A stretch of DNA of 40,915 bases from Polaribacter sp. GTDB taxonomy: Bacteria; Bacteroidota; Bacteroidia; Flavobacteriales; Flavobacteriaceae. The stretch's first letter is position 1. Each line of letters opens with the position of its first letter. Under the pieces are notes generated by a model. That model was not told the DNA's origin, ran no database searches, and worked only from the letters and a program-made list of their open reading frames with translations. The translations under genes and the position numbers were made by a program. The stretch lies in assembly GCA_020740485.1 (NCBI GenBank), contig DYMN01000021.1:1-40915 (forward strand). The letters run 5' to 3'. Of this stretch, positions 17,347 to 24,851 are shown in pieces.

Positions 17347-18405
17347 CTACGTAATTTTTTGTATTTTTTTTAGTTCAATAATGGTAATGCTGTTTTTATC
17401 TAGATCTATATACCCTTCATCTTTAAAATCGGAAAGGGTTCTTATGAGCGTTTCTTTAGCAACGCCCGTTAAATTGGCTAAATCACTACGGCTGAATTCT
17501 ACAGTTTTGTTGGCTTTGTTCTCAGTTAAATTTAATATAGTCTTAGCTACGCGCCCACGAACGGATGAATAAGCCATTTGAAGCATCTTCTCTTTGTTTT
17601 CACTTATATTCGTTGCTAACATATTTATAAAATCAAAGGTCAAATGAGGGTTTTCTTCTAATATTTTTTTGATTTCTGATTTTTCAATCTTAATTACTTT
17701 TGAATCAGATAAAGTTTGAGCATTTTCATTGAGCGTAACGTCAAAAATATTAGGTGAATTTCCAATAAATTGCTTATTTCCATACAAACCCGTAATAAAT
17801 TCTTTTCCCTCTTCACTGGTTTTGAAAGTTTTCACACTTCCATTTCTCAGTAGATACACTATATTGCTTCTATTTCCTTCACAAAAAAGGTTTTCTCCCT
17901 TAGGATAAAAATGACTGTCTCTGGTGCTGAAAACCTCAATCAAATCCTGAATGTTGTTTATATAATTTTCAGTCACACTTTTTTTGTTTATTTTCTTATC
18001 GTCCGCAGAAAATCTGCTTTCCGCATCTGAGAATTCTTTCTTTTTTAATCTAACTTCTATAGATTTCAATAATTCGGATTCATCAAATGGTTTTGTGATG
18101 AAATCATCCGCACCTAACTCCATCCCTTTTCTCAAATCATCATGATTGGTCTTAGCGGACAAGAAAATAAACGGGATATTTTTTAATTTATCGTTTTTCA
18201 TCGCTAATTGTAAAACCCCAAAGCCATCTAATTTTGGCATCATGATATCGCAAATAATTAAATCAATAGGTTGTTTAAGGGCAATCTCTATTCCTTCCTT
18301 ACCATCTTGAGCCGTAAATACAGTATAATTAGCAAGACTTAATATTTCAGATGTATTCTCTCGGACAATGACATCATCTTCAATGAATAATATTTTTTTG
18401 TTCAT
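17347..18405 (-). CDS. Response regulator fused to a CRP/FNR-type DNA-binding module
   Basis: 352 residues. Residues 1-125 are a receiver domain with acidic pocket D9/D10, phospho-acceptor D53 (ICDIMMPKLDG), S83 and K105. Residues about 155-270 form a cyclic-nucleotide-binding-like beta-roll (FYPKGENLFCEGNRSNIVYLLRNG). Residues about 280-345 form a CRP-type helix-turn-helix (SRSDLANLTGVAKETLIRTLSDFKDEG). Phosphorylation rather than a cyclic nucleotide or Fe-S cluster is the likely input, since no FNR-type Cys cluster is seen. The kinase gene lies 29 bp upstream on the same strand. Four TGAY-N4-RTCA palindromes around this locus are fitting targets. Confidence 0.9.
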   Translation of the reverse strand: MNKKILFIEDDVIVRENTSEILSLANYTVFTAQDGKEGIEIALKQPIDLIICDIMMPKLDGFGVLQLAMKNDKLKNIPFIFLSAKTNHDDLRKGMELGADDFITKPFDESELLKSIEVRLKKKEFSDAESRFSADDKKINKKSVTENYINNIQDLIEVFSTRDSHFYPKGENLFCEGNRSNIVYLLRNGSVKTFKTSEEGKEFITGLYGNKQFIGNSPNIFDVTLNENAQTLSDSKVIKIEKSEIKKILEENPHLTFDFINMLATNISENKEKMLQMAYSSVRGRVAKTILNLTENKANKTVEFSRSDLANLTGVAKETLIRTLSDFKDEGYIDLDKNSITIIELKKIQKIT

Positions 18406-18434
18406 ATGACTAAAAGAGTTCTAAAAATTTGCAC

Positions 18435-19682
18435 TTAGACTATTTTGATGTTGGTGGGTAATTTTACATAAAAACTTGTTCCTTGATTTTCTATACTTTC
18501 AAACATTATTCTTCCACCAAGACTTTCAATATTTACTTTTATAATGTTCAAGCCAATTCCGGTTCCTTGAATATGACTCACATTTGAAGCTCTAAAAAAA
18601 CGTTGAAAAATAAATTTTTGTTCGTTTTCCGGAATGCCAATTCCTTGATCACTTATAATAAATTGAATAAAATGTCCATCGTGCGTTATTTTTAATTTTA
18701 TTGTTGAGTTTTCCGGTGAATATTTGATTGCATTAAATAATAGATTGCTGACTATAATATGGAATATTTTTTTATCTTGATAAAGTTCAATCGGTTTTTC
18801 AAGAGGCTCGATTACAAAATTCTGTCCCTTTTTTAATAAACTTTTAGTTTCATTTACTATTTCATTTATTACTGCGTAACATTCAAATTGTGTAAATTTA
18901 TATTTTACATCTGCATTTTCTATTTTGTCTAACGAAAGAAAATCGTCTAAAATATTAGTCAAATGTTTTACCATGTTTGAAATAATGTTCGAATGTTTAA
19001 TAATACTTTCTGCATCTTCTTTTGGAGCGTATTTTTTTATCAAAGATGCCGAGGTCATTATTCCACTCAAAGGAGTTCGAAATTCATGTGAAACTAAAGT
19101 TAAAAACTTACTCTTGAGTTGATTTACTTCTCTTTCATCCATAAGTGCTTTTCTTACTTCTTCTTTTGCAATTATTTTCTTTTGAATTTCTTCTTGTAAT
19201 AGCTGATTTGTTTTGTGAAGTTGCTTAATGGTCTTTTCTAAATCTATGGAATTGTCTTTGACTTTGTCTTTTAATTCTCTTTTTTCCAAGTTTATTAGAA
19301 TATCCTGCTGTCTTCTGAATGAATTGTCAAATACGAAAGCCAATGCATATCTCTTTTCATCAAAAATAAAAGAACTGATTCGGATTTCTAAAGGGACTTC
19401 TTTCCCATCTTTATTTAAACCAATGACTTCTCTGTAATTGGCATCTTTTAAATAGGAAGGCTCTTTGATATAGGAATCGTAATGGGTATGATGTCTTATT
19501 TGGAACTTTTTTGGAATTAATAATTCAATAGATTTTCCTGAAAGTTCATCTGCGGAATATCCGAAATAATTGATGATGGACTCGTTAGCAAATACAATAT
19601 TAGCCTTCTCGTCAGAAACTAATATTCCTTCGATTGTAGCATCAAATGCAGTTTTTAGGATTTCCAATTTTTTTATAGACAT
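18435..19682 (-). CDS. PAS-domain sensor histidine kinase
   Basis: 415 residues and no membrane segment, so probably cytosolic. An N-terminal PAS domain (about 5-125, NESIINYFGYSADELSGKSI) is followed by a coiled-coil linker (130-190). The dimerisation domain has phospho-acceptor H199 (LVSHEFRTP). The ATPase domain carries an N box (N313/N317), G1 DQGIGI (345-350) and G2 GTGIGL (373-378). It should phosphorylate the response regulator encoded 29 bp downstream. The PAS ligand cannot be told. The pair is divergent from the curli-like operon, in the position where a dedicated regulator would be expected. Confidence 0.93.
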   Translation of the reverse strand: MSIKKLEILKTAFDATIEGILVSDEKANIVFANESIINYFGYSADELSGKSIELLIPKKFQIRHHTHYDSYIKEPSYLKDANYREVIGLNKDGKEVPLEIRISSFIFDEKRYALAFVFDNSFRRQQDILINLEKRELKDKVKDNSIDLEKTIKQLHKTNQLLQEEIQKKIIAKEEVRKALMDEREVNQLKSKFLTLVSHEFRTPLSGIMTSASLIKKYAPKEDAESIIKHSNIISNMVKHLTNILDDFLSLDKIENADVKYKFTQFECYAVINEIVNETKSLLKKGQNFVIEPLEKPIELYQDKKIFHIIVSNLLFNAIKYSPENSTIKLKITHDGHFIQFIISDQGIGIPENEQKFIFQRFFRASNVSHIQGTGIGLNIIKVNIESLGGRIMFESIENQGTSFYVKLPTNIKIV

Positions 19683-19716
19683 AATAATTGTGTTAATTTA
19701 TGTCTTTTGGGCAAAG

Positions 19717-19747
19717 CAAAGGTATAACAATTTATTGATAATTATCA
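19717..19747 (-). promoter_or_regulatory. Promoter of the kinase/regulator pair with CRP/FNR-like box
   Basis: Minus strand: a -7 box TACCTTTG (19724-19717) lies 34 bp before the kinase start, and a perfect palindrome TGATAATTATCA (19747-19736) lies 11 nt upstream of it. Unlike at the other three promoters, the box sits in the spacer rather than at -33 and no TTG is placed correctly. A repressor or autoregulatory role is therefore more likely than activation. Confidence 0.5.
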
Positions 19748-19981
19748 TTTTTTGGATTAATTATTTATAAATTCTCTTTTTTACTATTATTTTTTCACAG
19801 TGTTATTTATACGTAAACTCAAGTACTTCATTTATTCTTAGCAGAGATTTTTTTTGACATAAATAAAAAAAATCAAAATTTTCTTTTTTGACATTAAAAG
19901 CATATAATGCTGATAATAAGCGCTTTAAAAAATATTATAATTTTCGATAACAGGTTTTTCCCTGTTTTTAATTGTAAAGAA

Positions 19982-20046
19982 TGATTAAAATCATTGTTTA
20001 GATTGATAGGAGTCATTGTCGACTTGAGGATTCTGAAGGACATTTG
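19982..20046 (+). promoter_or_regulatory. Promoter C (csgA) with two CRP/FNR-like boxes
   Basis: Upstream box TGATTAAAATCA (19982-19993) and second box TGATAGGAGTCA (20004-20015) have centres 22 bp apart. The second box runs directly into the -33 TTG (20016-20018), then 20 nt, then GACATTTG (20039-20046) as -7 box, 32 bp before the ATG. The layout matches promoter B base for base in spacing. Confidence 0.7.
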
Positions 20047-20078
20047 CATCAATATTAATCTTTAAAATTTTTAACATC

Positions 20079-21359
20079 ATGAAAAAACTTTATTTTTCTT
20101 TAATCGCAATGTTTGCTGTAGCCATTTCTTACGCACAGTTTAACACAAGTACGGTGAACTCTTTTGGCGTTGGAAACACTGATTTAATCAATCAAATCGG
20201 TGATTCAAATAGCTCAAATGTAATACAAGACGGAGCTATGGATCCACTTGGTGGGGTTGCTAATGCAGCAGAAGTGACTCAAATTGGAGTTACCAACTCT
20301 TCTGACATTTCTCAATTAGGAGACAGAAACACAGCAATTGCTTTCCAATGGGGTATGGATAACACATCAATTCAATCTCAAGGGGTGGGATGGTCTGAAG
20401 ACAATGTAGCATCTGTAGAACAATGGGGCTTTGGCAATTTAGCAACTCAAACACAAAGATTTGACTTGAATACTGCTGAAATTCTTCAAGTGGGTGTTGA
20501 CAACGAAGCACATCAATTCCAAACTACATTGACTAATGGTGCAATGGGAAGCTATGCTTATGCTGAACAATTTGGTGAAGGTCATTTTTCTAACCAAGAA
20601 CAAAGAGGTGAAGAAAATACCGCTTTAGTATATCAAGGTGAGTTATATAATACTGCTTTACAATACCAAACCGGTAATATGAACTATGCTTTAGCTTATC
20701 AAAATGATATTTCTTTAGGTGGAGGAAATATGTCTTTGCAAATGCAAACAGGTGATGAAAACACCGCAGTAGTTGATCAAGGATTATTTGATGCTGTATT
20801 TAACTATGCAGAACAAGAACAAATTGGAAACTTAAATGACGCTTTTGCACTTCAAGCAGGATGGTATAATGCATCTTATCAATATCAAGAAGGTGACGAA
20901 AACGTTTCTGACACCTATCAATTCGGAATAGGAAATTTAGCCGGTTCTGCACAATATGGATTAGCTAATATAGCTACTACCACACAAGATGGTTTATTTA
21001 ACCTAAGCGGTATTATGCAAATTGGTGAAGGTAACGAAGCCATGACCACTCAATTAGGCGAAGCCAATGTAAGTGGTGTAGGTCAATTCGGATGGTATAA
21101 TTATGCTGAAACATCCCAAGACGGTGTATTAAATTTAAGTGGTATTGACCAATATGGTTTAGGTAATGCAGCTTATACTACTCAATTGGGAATAGGTAAT
21201 GTGAGTGGTGTATTGCAAGATGGTGCATTTAACTTAGCAGTTACTAACCAAACCGGTGATATGAATATGAGCTTGACTACCCAATTAGGTTTAGGTCACA
21301 GTAGCTTGGTTAACCAAGTTGGAAATGCAAACATAAGTGTTGTAAATCAAAGTAATTAA
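20079..21359 (+). CDS. csgA: Curlin-repeat amyloid protein (major subunit, CsgA-like)
   Basis: 426 residues, much longer than E. coli CsgA (151). A signal peptide (MKKLYFSLIAMFAVAISYA) is followed by roughly 30 eleven-residue curlin half-repeats of the form xxNxxxxxQxG (for example VLNLSGIDQYG, LGNAAYTTQLG), the pattern that stacks Asn and Gln in a beta-solenoid amyloid. The C-terminal half also shows a 44-residue super-repeat. The protein is expected to be secreted through CsgG and to form surface fibres. It is the first gene of the locus, has a two-box promoter and is followed by a terminator that should keep its mRNA more abundant than that of the genes behind it. Confidence 0.88.
   Translation: MKKLYFSLIAMFAVAISYAQFNTSTVNSFGVGNTDLINQIGDSNSSNVIQDGAMDPLGGVANAAEVTQIGVTNSSDISQLGDRNTAIAFQWGMDNTSIQSQGVGWSEDNVASVEQWGFGNLATQTQRFDLNTAEILQVGVDNEAHQFQTTLTNGAMGSYAYAEQFGEGHFSNQEQRGEENTALVYQGELYNTALQYQTGNMNYALAYQNDISLGGGNMSLQMQTGDENTAVVDQGLFDAVFNYAEQEQIGNLNDAFALQAGWYNASYQYQEGDENVSDTYQFGIGNLAGSAQYGLANIATTTQDGLFNLSGIMQIGEGNEAMTTQLGEANVSGVGQFGWYNYAETSQDGVLNLSGIDQYGLGNAAYTTQLGIGNVSGVLQDGAFNLAVTNQTGDMNMSLTTQLGLGHSSLVNQVGNANISVVNQSN
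20997..21257 (+). repeat. 132-bp (44-residue) super-repeat in csgA, two units
   Basis: Four half-repeats recur as a block at a constant offset of 132 bp: FNLSGIMQIG.. starting near 20997 and LNLSGIDQYG.. near 21129. This shows recent expansion of the amyloid core by block duplication. Confidence 0.7.
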
Positions 21360-21372
21360 TTTTTGTTTCATT

Positions 21373-21407
21373 AAAAAGGGAGGGAATTTTTATTCCCTTC
21401 CTTTTTT
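21373..21407 (+). terminator. Terminator between csgA and the csgB-like gene
   Basis: AAAAAGGGAGGGAAT and ATTCCCTTCCTTTTT form a 15-bp stem (one G-T wobble) with a TTTT loop and a T tract. Because no new promoter is obvious before the next gene, it probably acts as a partial terminator. Confidence 0.85.
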
Positions 21408-21438
21408 CTTTTTTAAAACAAAATAAATCACCACAACA

Positions 21439-21864
21439 ATGAAAAAAATTATTTTCATATTGTTTCTCTTCTTGTTAAGTGTAAAATTATTCAGCCAACA
21501 ATTGGGTGATACCAATTCCGAACTCATCAAACAATATTTTAACAACCAATTGATTTCACCGGTCGTTCAAGTTGATAATAATCAAGGCAATTCAGATTTT
21601 TCCGAAACAAAGATCAATCAAATAGGGAATGATAATCTTTCTTACATTAATACGAATGACAAAAATAATAATGATGTAGTGCAAGCCGGAAATAATAACT
21701 CCTTTCAACTAATTACTTATTATAATTCCGACCAAGCCAATCTGAATGTGGTTCAAAATGGAAATGACAATAATGTTCAAGTATATGGTCAGAATGATTT
21801 GTCAAAAAACATGACGATTATTCAAAATACCAATTTTCAATCTATTATCATCAATAATTATTAG
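21439..21864 (+). CDS. csgB: Curlin-repeat protein, minor subunit/nucleator (CsgB-like)
   Basis: 141 residues with a signal peptide (MKKIIFILFLFLLSVKLFSQ). The mature part has a few degenerate curlin repeats (INQIGNDNLSYINTNDK, VVQAGNNNSFQLI, VVQNGNDNNVQV). The size and the loose repeats fit a CsgB-type nucleator, which would anchor and seed CsgA fibres at the outer membrane. It lies 75 bp after the csgA terminator and upstream of the secretion genes. The symbol is by analogy; the nucleator role is inferred. Confidence 0.75.
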   Translation: MKKIIFILFLFLLSVKLFSQQLGDTNSELIKQYFNNQLISPVVQVDNNQGNSDFSETKINQIGNDNLSYINTNDKNNNDVVQAGNNNSFQLITYYNSDQANLNVVQNGNDNNVQVYGQNDLSKNMTIIQNTNFQSIIINNY

Positions 21865-21931
21865 TCAAAATGATTATGAAAATCAAATGGGAAGACAAGT
21901 TTATCAATTATAAAACTTAATCATTTTTCCA

Positions 21932-22684
21932 ATGAAAAAACTCGGTAATAATACTTGGATGCTACTATTATTATTGATGTTTGTTACTTTCTACAAAATG
22001 TCGGCACAAGATGAAAAAGAAATTAAAGCCGAAATCAAAATTTTTCAAGAAGATAACTTTATCAATATATTTCCTACTGCTATAAATCAAACCTATTTAT
22101 TTCAGGAAAATCTGCACTACAGTTTTTTGTTGCTAAAAAAAACTAAATCAGGAAATCTTTCTAAAAACACTCAATCCGGATTTTTCTCTCTCAGTCCTAA
22201 CGAATCCATTACATTATCGAATTCCAAGTTAAGTATTGAACCTGAAACCCAATTTCAGATGTTTCTTTTTATTAAAAAAGATTCATTGATTGTGGCTAAA
22301 GATACGCTTAGCATTGGAGATAAATCTTTTAAAGTTATTGAAAACAAGAAAGCAAAAACCGAAGCGCAACACGGTTTAGAGCTTTCAGGTTTAATTTTAG
22401 ACAATGTTATTTCACAAGCCGGAAGATTGTTTGTAGAGAAATTTAATAATTACTACAGAATGAACCAATACAATTTTCCTTTTGCGGTAATAATTGATGA
22501 GAAACCTATGATGGGCGGAAGAAATTCAGAAATTAAAATTTCAGTCAACGATGAAATTATTGATCAATTTTCTATAAATATGGATGAAGAACTGATTGAT
22601 GCATATGTCAAATTAGCCTATAGAAAGTTAGCAGCCCATTACCAAACAAGTGTAAAAATGCTTCAACAAGAGCGTTTATATTAA
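21932..22684 (+). CDS. csgE: CsgE with an N-terminal CsgH/CsgC-like domain
   Basis: 250 residues against about 130 for E. coli CsgE. After a signal peptide (ending near MSAQ), residues about 28-130 have the pattern of the CsgC/CsgH curli-inhibitor fold: a run of beta-strands with YSFLLLKKTKSGNLSKNTQSG, a strand pair ending LSNSKLSI, and LIVAKDTLSI. Residues about 148-245 are the CsgE domain (GLILDNVISQAGRLFVEKFNN, FAVIIDEKPMMGGRNSEI). CsgE is the periplasmic cap and gate of the CsgG pore; CsgC/CsgH keep curlin subunits from aggregating in the periplasm. The fusion would place both activities in one protein. Confidence 0.82.
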   Translation: MKKLGNNTWMLLLLLMFVTFYKMSAQDEKEIKAEIKIFQEDNFINIFPTAINQTYLFQENLHYSFLLLKKTKSGNLSKNTQSGFFSLSPNESITLSNSKLSIEPETQFQMFLFIKKDSLIVAKDTLSIGDKSFKVIENKKAKTEAQHGLELSGLILDNVISQAGRLFVEKFNNYYRMNQYNFPFAVIIDEKPMMGGRNSEIKISVNDEIIDQFSINMDEELIDAYVKLAYRKLAAHYQTSVKMLQQERLY

Positions 22685-22703
22685 TGAAACAAATTTTACT
22701 AAA

Positions 22704-23105
22704 ATGAAAAATATATTAATTATAGCTGTATTTCTTATTGCTATCCAAAATTTTGCGCAAGAATTAGTCTACCGACCTATTAATCCATCATTTTTAGGGG
22801 GCAATCCTTACAATGCCTCTTGGTTATTGGCGCAAGCTGAAGCTCAAAATGATTTTAAAGAACCTACTGCTACATCTAATGAGAAAACCGAATTGGAAAA
22901 ATTCACGGAATCTTTAAACAGACAATTGCTCAATCAACTGTCAAAAGATTTATTCAATCAACAATACGGCGATACAGAATTGACCGTAGGTACTTATTCT
23001 TTTGGGTCATTGGTTGTTGATATTTCGCCATCAGCCGGAGGTTTAATAATAGATATCTTCGACACGAATACGGGGGAACAAACTCAAATAATTATCCCGA
23101 ATTAA
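22704..23105 (+). CDS. csgF: CsgF, curli assembly factor
   Basis: 133 residues. A signal peptide (MKNILIIAVFLIAIQNFAQ) is followed at once by the CsgF hallmark ELVYRPINPSFLGGNPYNAS and WLLAQAEAQNDFKEP, closely matching the mature N-terminus of E. coli CsgF that inserts into the CsgG channel. The C-terminal part is beta-rich. CsgF couples the secretion pore to the surface nucleator. It starts 19 bp after csgE. Confidence 0.93.
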   Translation: MKNILIIAVFLIAIQNFAQELVYRPINPSFLGGNPYNASWLLAQAEAQNDFKEPTATSNEKTELEKFTESLNRQLLNQLSKDLFNQQYGDTELTVGTYSFGSLVVDISPSAGGLIIDIFDTNTGEQTQIIIPN

Positions 23106-23169
23106 ATGCAAATTAAACGAAACAAAAAATATACCTAAAACTTAATATAATCATGAAATGAGCATAGCA

Positions 23170-23189
23170 ATCCCGATAACTATCGGGAT
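23170..23189 (+). repeat. REP-like palindrome
   Basis: ATCCCGATAACTATCGGGAT, one of several related palindromes in the window, lies between csgF and csgG. Confidence 0.7.
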
Positions 23190-23214
23190 GATACCAATCG
23201 AAATTAATTATGCG

Positions 23215-23232
23215 TTCCGATAGCTATCGGAA
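23215..23232 (+). repeat. REP-like palindrome
   Basis: TTCCGATAGCTATCGGAA, a perfect 18-bp palindrome 45 bp from a related one, together forming a REP pair between csgF and csgG. Confidence 0.7.
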
Positions 23233-23268
23233 TCAATATGACCATTAAAAATAATTAAATATAAACAG

Positions 23269-24621
23269 ATGAAAAAATGGAGTATTTTACTTCCAATTTT
23301 GATAGTTTTTCTATCAAGCTGCGGGTCTTATCTGAACCAACCGACTCAAATTCAATCTGCGCGATTTGGAGAAGAAACGCGTGGTTTTGAATACATCACA
23401 GGATTAAAACCCGATGCACCAATAGTTGTGGGTGTCTATAAATTTAAAGATCAAACAGGACAATACAAAGCTTCGGAAACCGGAATAAATTATAGTACTG
23501 CCGTTACACAAGGCGCAACAACCATACTATTAAAATCATTAGAAGATTCAAAATGGTTTATCCCAATAGAAAGAGAGAATATTAGTAACTTGCTGAATGA
23601 AAGACAAATTATACGTTCTACTCGGTTAGAAGAAAGTCAAAAAAACAGTAGTAATGCTGTACAAGAACTTCCGCCTTTGCTTTTTGCCGGCGTATTGCTT
23701 GAAGGGGGTATCATCTCGTATGATACAAATATAATAACCGGAGGCGCAGGATTGAAATATTTTGGTGCAGGCGCATCCACCCAATACAGACAAGACCGAA
23801 TTACTGTTTATCTGAGAGCCATATCAACCTCGAGTGGCAAAATTATTAAAACCGTTTATATTTCTAAAACATTGTTATCACAAGCCATTGATGTTAGTCT
23901 TTTTCGTTACGTAAAATTACGTAGATTATTAGAAGTAGAAACCGGAATCAGCCAAAATGAACCTACCCAATTAGCCGTGAAAGACGCTATTGATATGGCT
24001 GTAGAATCCCTAATTATTGAAGGATTAAAAGAAGGAGTTTGGAAAGCCGCATCTGATCCGGATTTTGTGAATTCTATTATTGACACCTACGATAAAGATA
24101 AAACGATCTCGGATAATACACGTCTTTTTGATAGAGAGCATTGGGATACTAGAGAACATAAAAAAGTTGTTTTTCAAGGTTACACATCACTCTTTAATGG
24201 AGATTATTCTAATTCAAATGTGAATTTTGGAGCAGATGTTGGATTCAATCTCCTAAAAAAACGACCTTATTGGAATTTTAATCAAACCATTGGAGCCATG
24301 TATTTGGAAAACACCAATATTTTTAAAGATTACTTTTTCACTTTTGGGACCAATATAGAATACACCATTTTACCTTACGACAAAGTCTCGCCTTATGTTT
24401 GGATAGGCGGTGGAGGGCTTTTTAATACTGACGATAATCAATTTCACATTAAAGGGCAAGCCGGATTAGGAATAGAATTGTTGCGAAACAAAAAAATGGG
24501 TTTTAGCTTATTTGCCGAGCAAAATCTGTTTTTAAAAGATGATTTGGATGGAATGATTTACGGTAAGTACAAAGATAATTATTGGAAATTTGGAATCAAT
24601 GTAAACATGTATATTAAATAA
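23269..24621 (+). CDS. csgG: CsgG outer-membrane secretion pore with C-terminal barrel-like extension
   Basis: 450 residues against 277 in E. coli. A lipoprotein signal (LSSCG, acylated Cys18) precedes the CsgG domain (about 20-265): GLKPDAPIVVGVYKFKDQTG, FIPIERENISNLLNERQIIR and DRITVYLRAISTSSGKIIKT are typical. From about residue 290 to the end follows a segment of alternating hydrophobic strands rich in aromatic and Gly residues (NFGADVGFNLLKKRPYWNFN, VSPYVWIGGGGLF, YWKFGINVNMYIK) that looks like an eight-strand outer-membrane barrel. The first part should form the nonameric curli pore; the added part is of unknown role. Confidence 0.9.
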   Translation: MKKWSILLPILIVFLSSCGSYLNQPTQIQSARFGEETRGFEYITGLKPDAPIVVGVYKFKDQTGQYKASETGINYSTAVTQGATTILLKSLEDSKWFIPIERENISNLLNERQIIRSTRLEESQKNSSNAVQELPPLLFAGVLLEGGIISYDTNIITGGAGLKYFGAGASTQYRQDRITVYLRAISTSSGKIIKTVYISKTLLSQAIDVSLFRYVKLRRLLEVETGISQNEPTQLAVKDAIDMAVESLIIEGLKEGVWKAASDPDFVNSIIDTYDKDKTISDNTRLFDREHWDTREHKKVVFQGYTSLFNGDYSNSNVNFGADVGFNLLKKRPYWNFNQTIGAMYLENTNIFKDYFFTFGTNIEYTILPYDKVSPYVWIGGGGLFNTDDNQFHIKGQAGLGIELLRNKKMGFSLFAEQNLFLKDDLDGMIYGKYKDNYWKFGINVNMYIK

Positions 24622-24656
24622 AAATGATAAGGTTCAAAACAAATTACCTTAAACTG

Positions 24657-24712
24657 AATAATTACTATTCCATTTTGCAAATTTAACTACTTTATTATCA
24701 ATTTAATAAATT
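24657..24712 (+). repeat. 56-bp leader repeat copy 1
   Basis: This A/T-rich block is repeated at 31180-31235 with 7 differences and stands directly before a 7-bp tandem array in both places. Confidence 0.8.
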
Positions 24713-24716
24713 AAAA

Positions 24717-24827
24717 TAACTCGCAATTCATAATTCGTAACTCGTAATTCGTAATTCATAATTCGTAATTCGTAACTCGTAATTCGTAATTCGTAATTCG
24801 TAACTCTTAACTCGTAATTCGTAACTC
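24717..24827 (+). repeat. 7-bp tandem array (TAATTCG), about 16 units
   Basis: Units of TAATTCG with variants TAACTCG and TAATTCA run for 111 bp and end 25 bp before the lipoprotein gene. The units are direct, without spacers. Confidence 0.9.
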
Positions 24828-24851
24828 AAAATTAATATAATAGCATTAACG

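Larger units (their letters stand above)
19683..20078. other. 396-bp divergent regulatory region between the kinase gene and csgA
   Basis: It contains the kinase promoter at the left and the csgA promoter at the right. Between them lies A/T-rich sequence with small inverted repeats (AGCATATAATGCT at 19900-19912, AACAGG/CCTGTT near 19949-19966, the latter followed by T). No gene is seen. Confidence 0.75.

Noticed and set aside
19900-19966. Small inverted repeats in the divergent csg region as a further transcript or terminator
   Set aside because: The stems are short and no upstream transcript or promoter points to them.
20290-20511. Minus-strand open frame inside csgA
   Set aside because: It is a shadow of the repetitive curlin coding sequence, without any recognisable protein features or ribosome-binding site.
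21869-21886. TGATTATGAAAATCA before csgE as a further regulator box
   Set aside because: The half-sites are 7 nt apart instead of 4 and no promoter boxes fit around it.
24717-24827. CRISPR array
   Set aside because: The units are 7 bp, direct and without spacers, and no cas genes are near.
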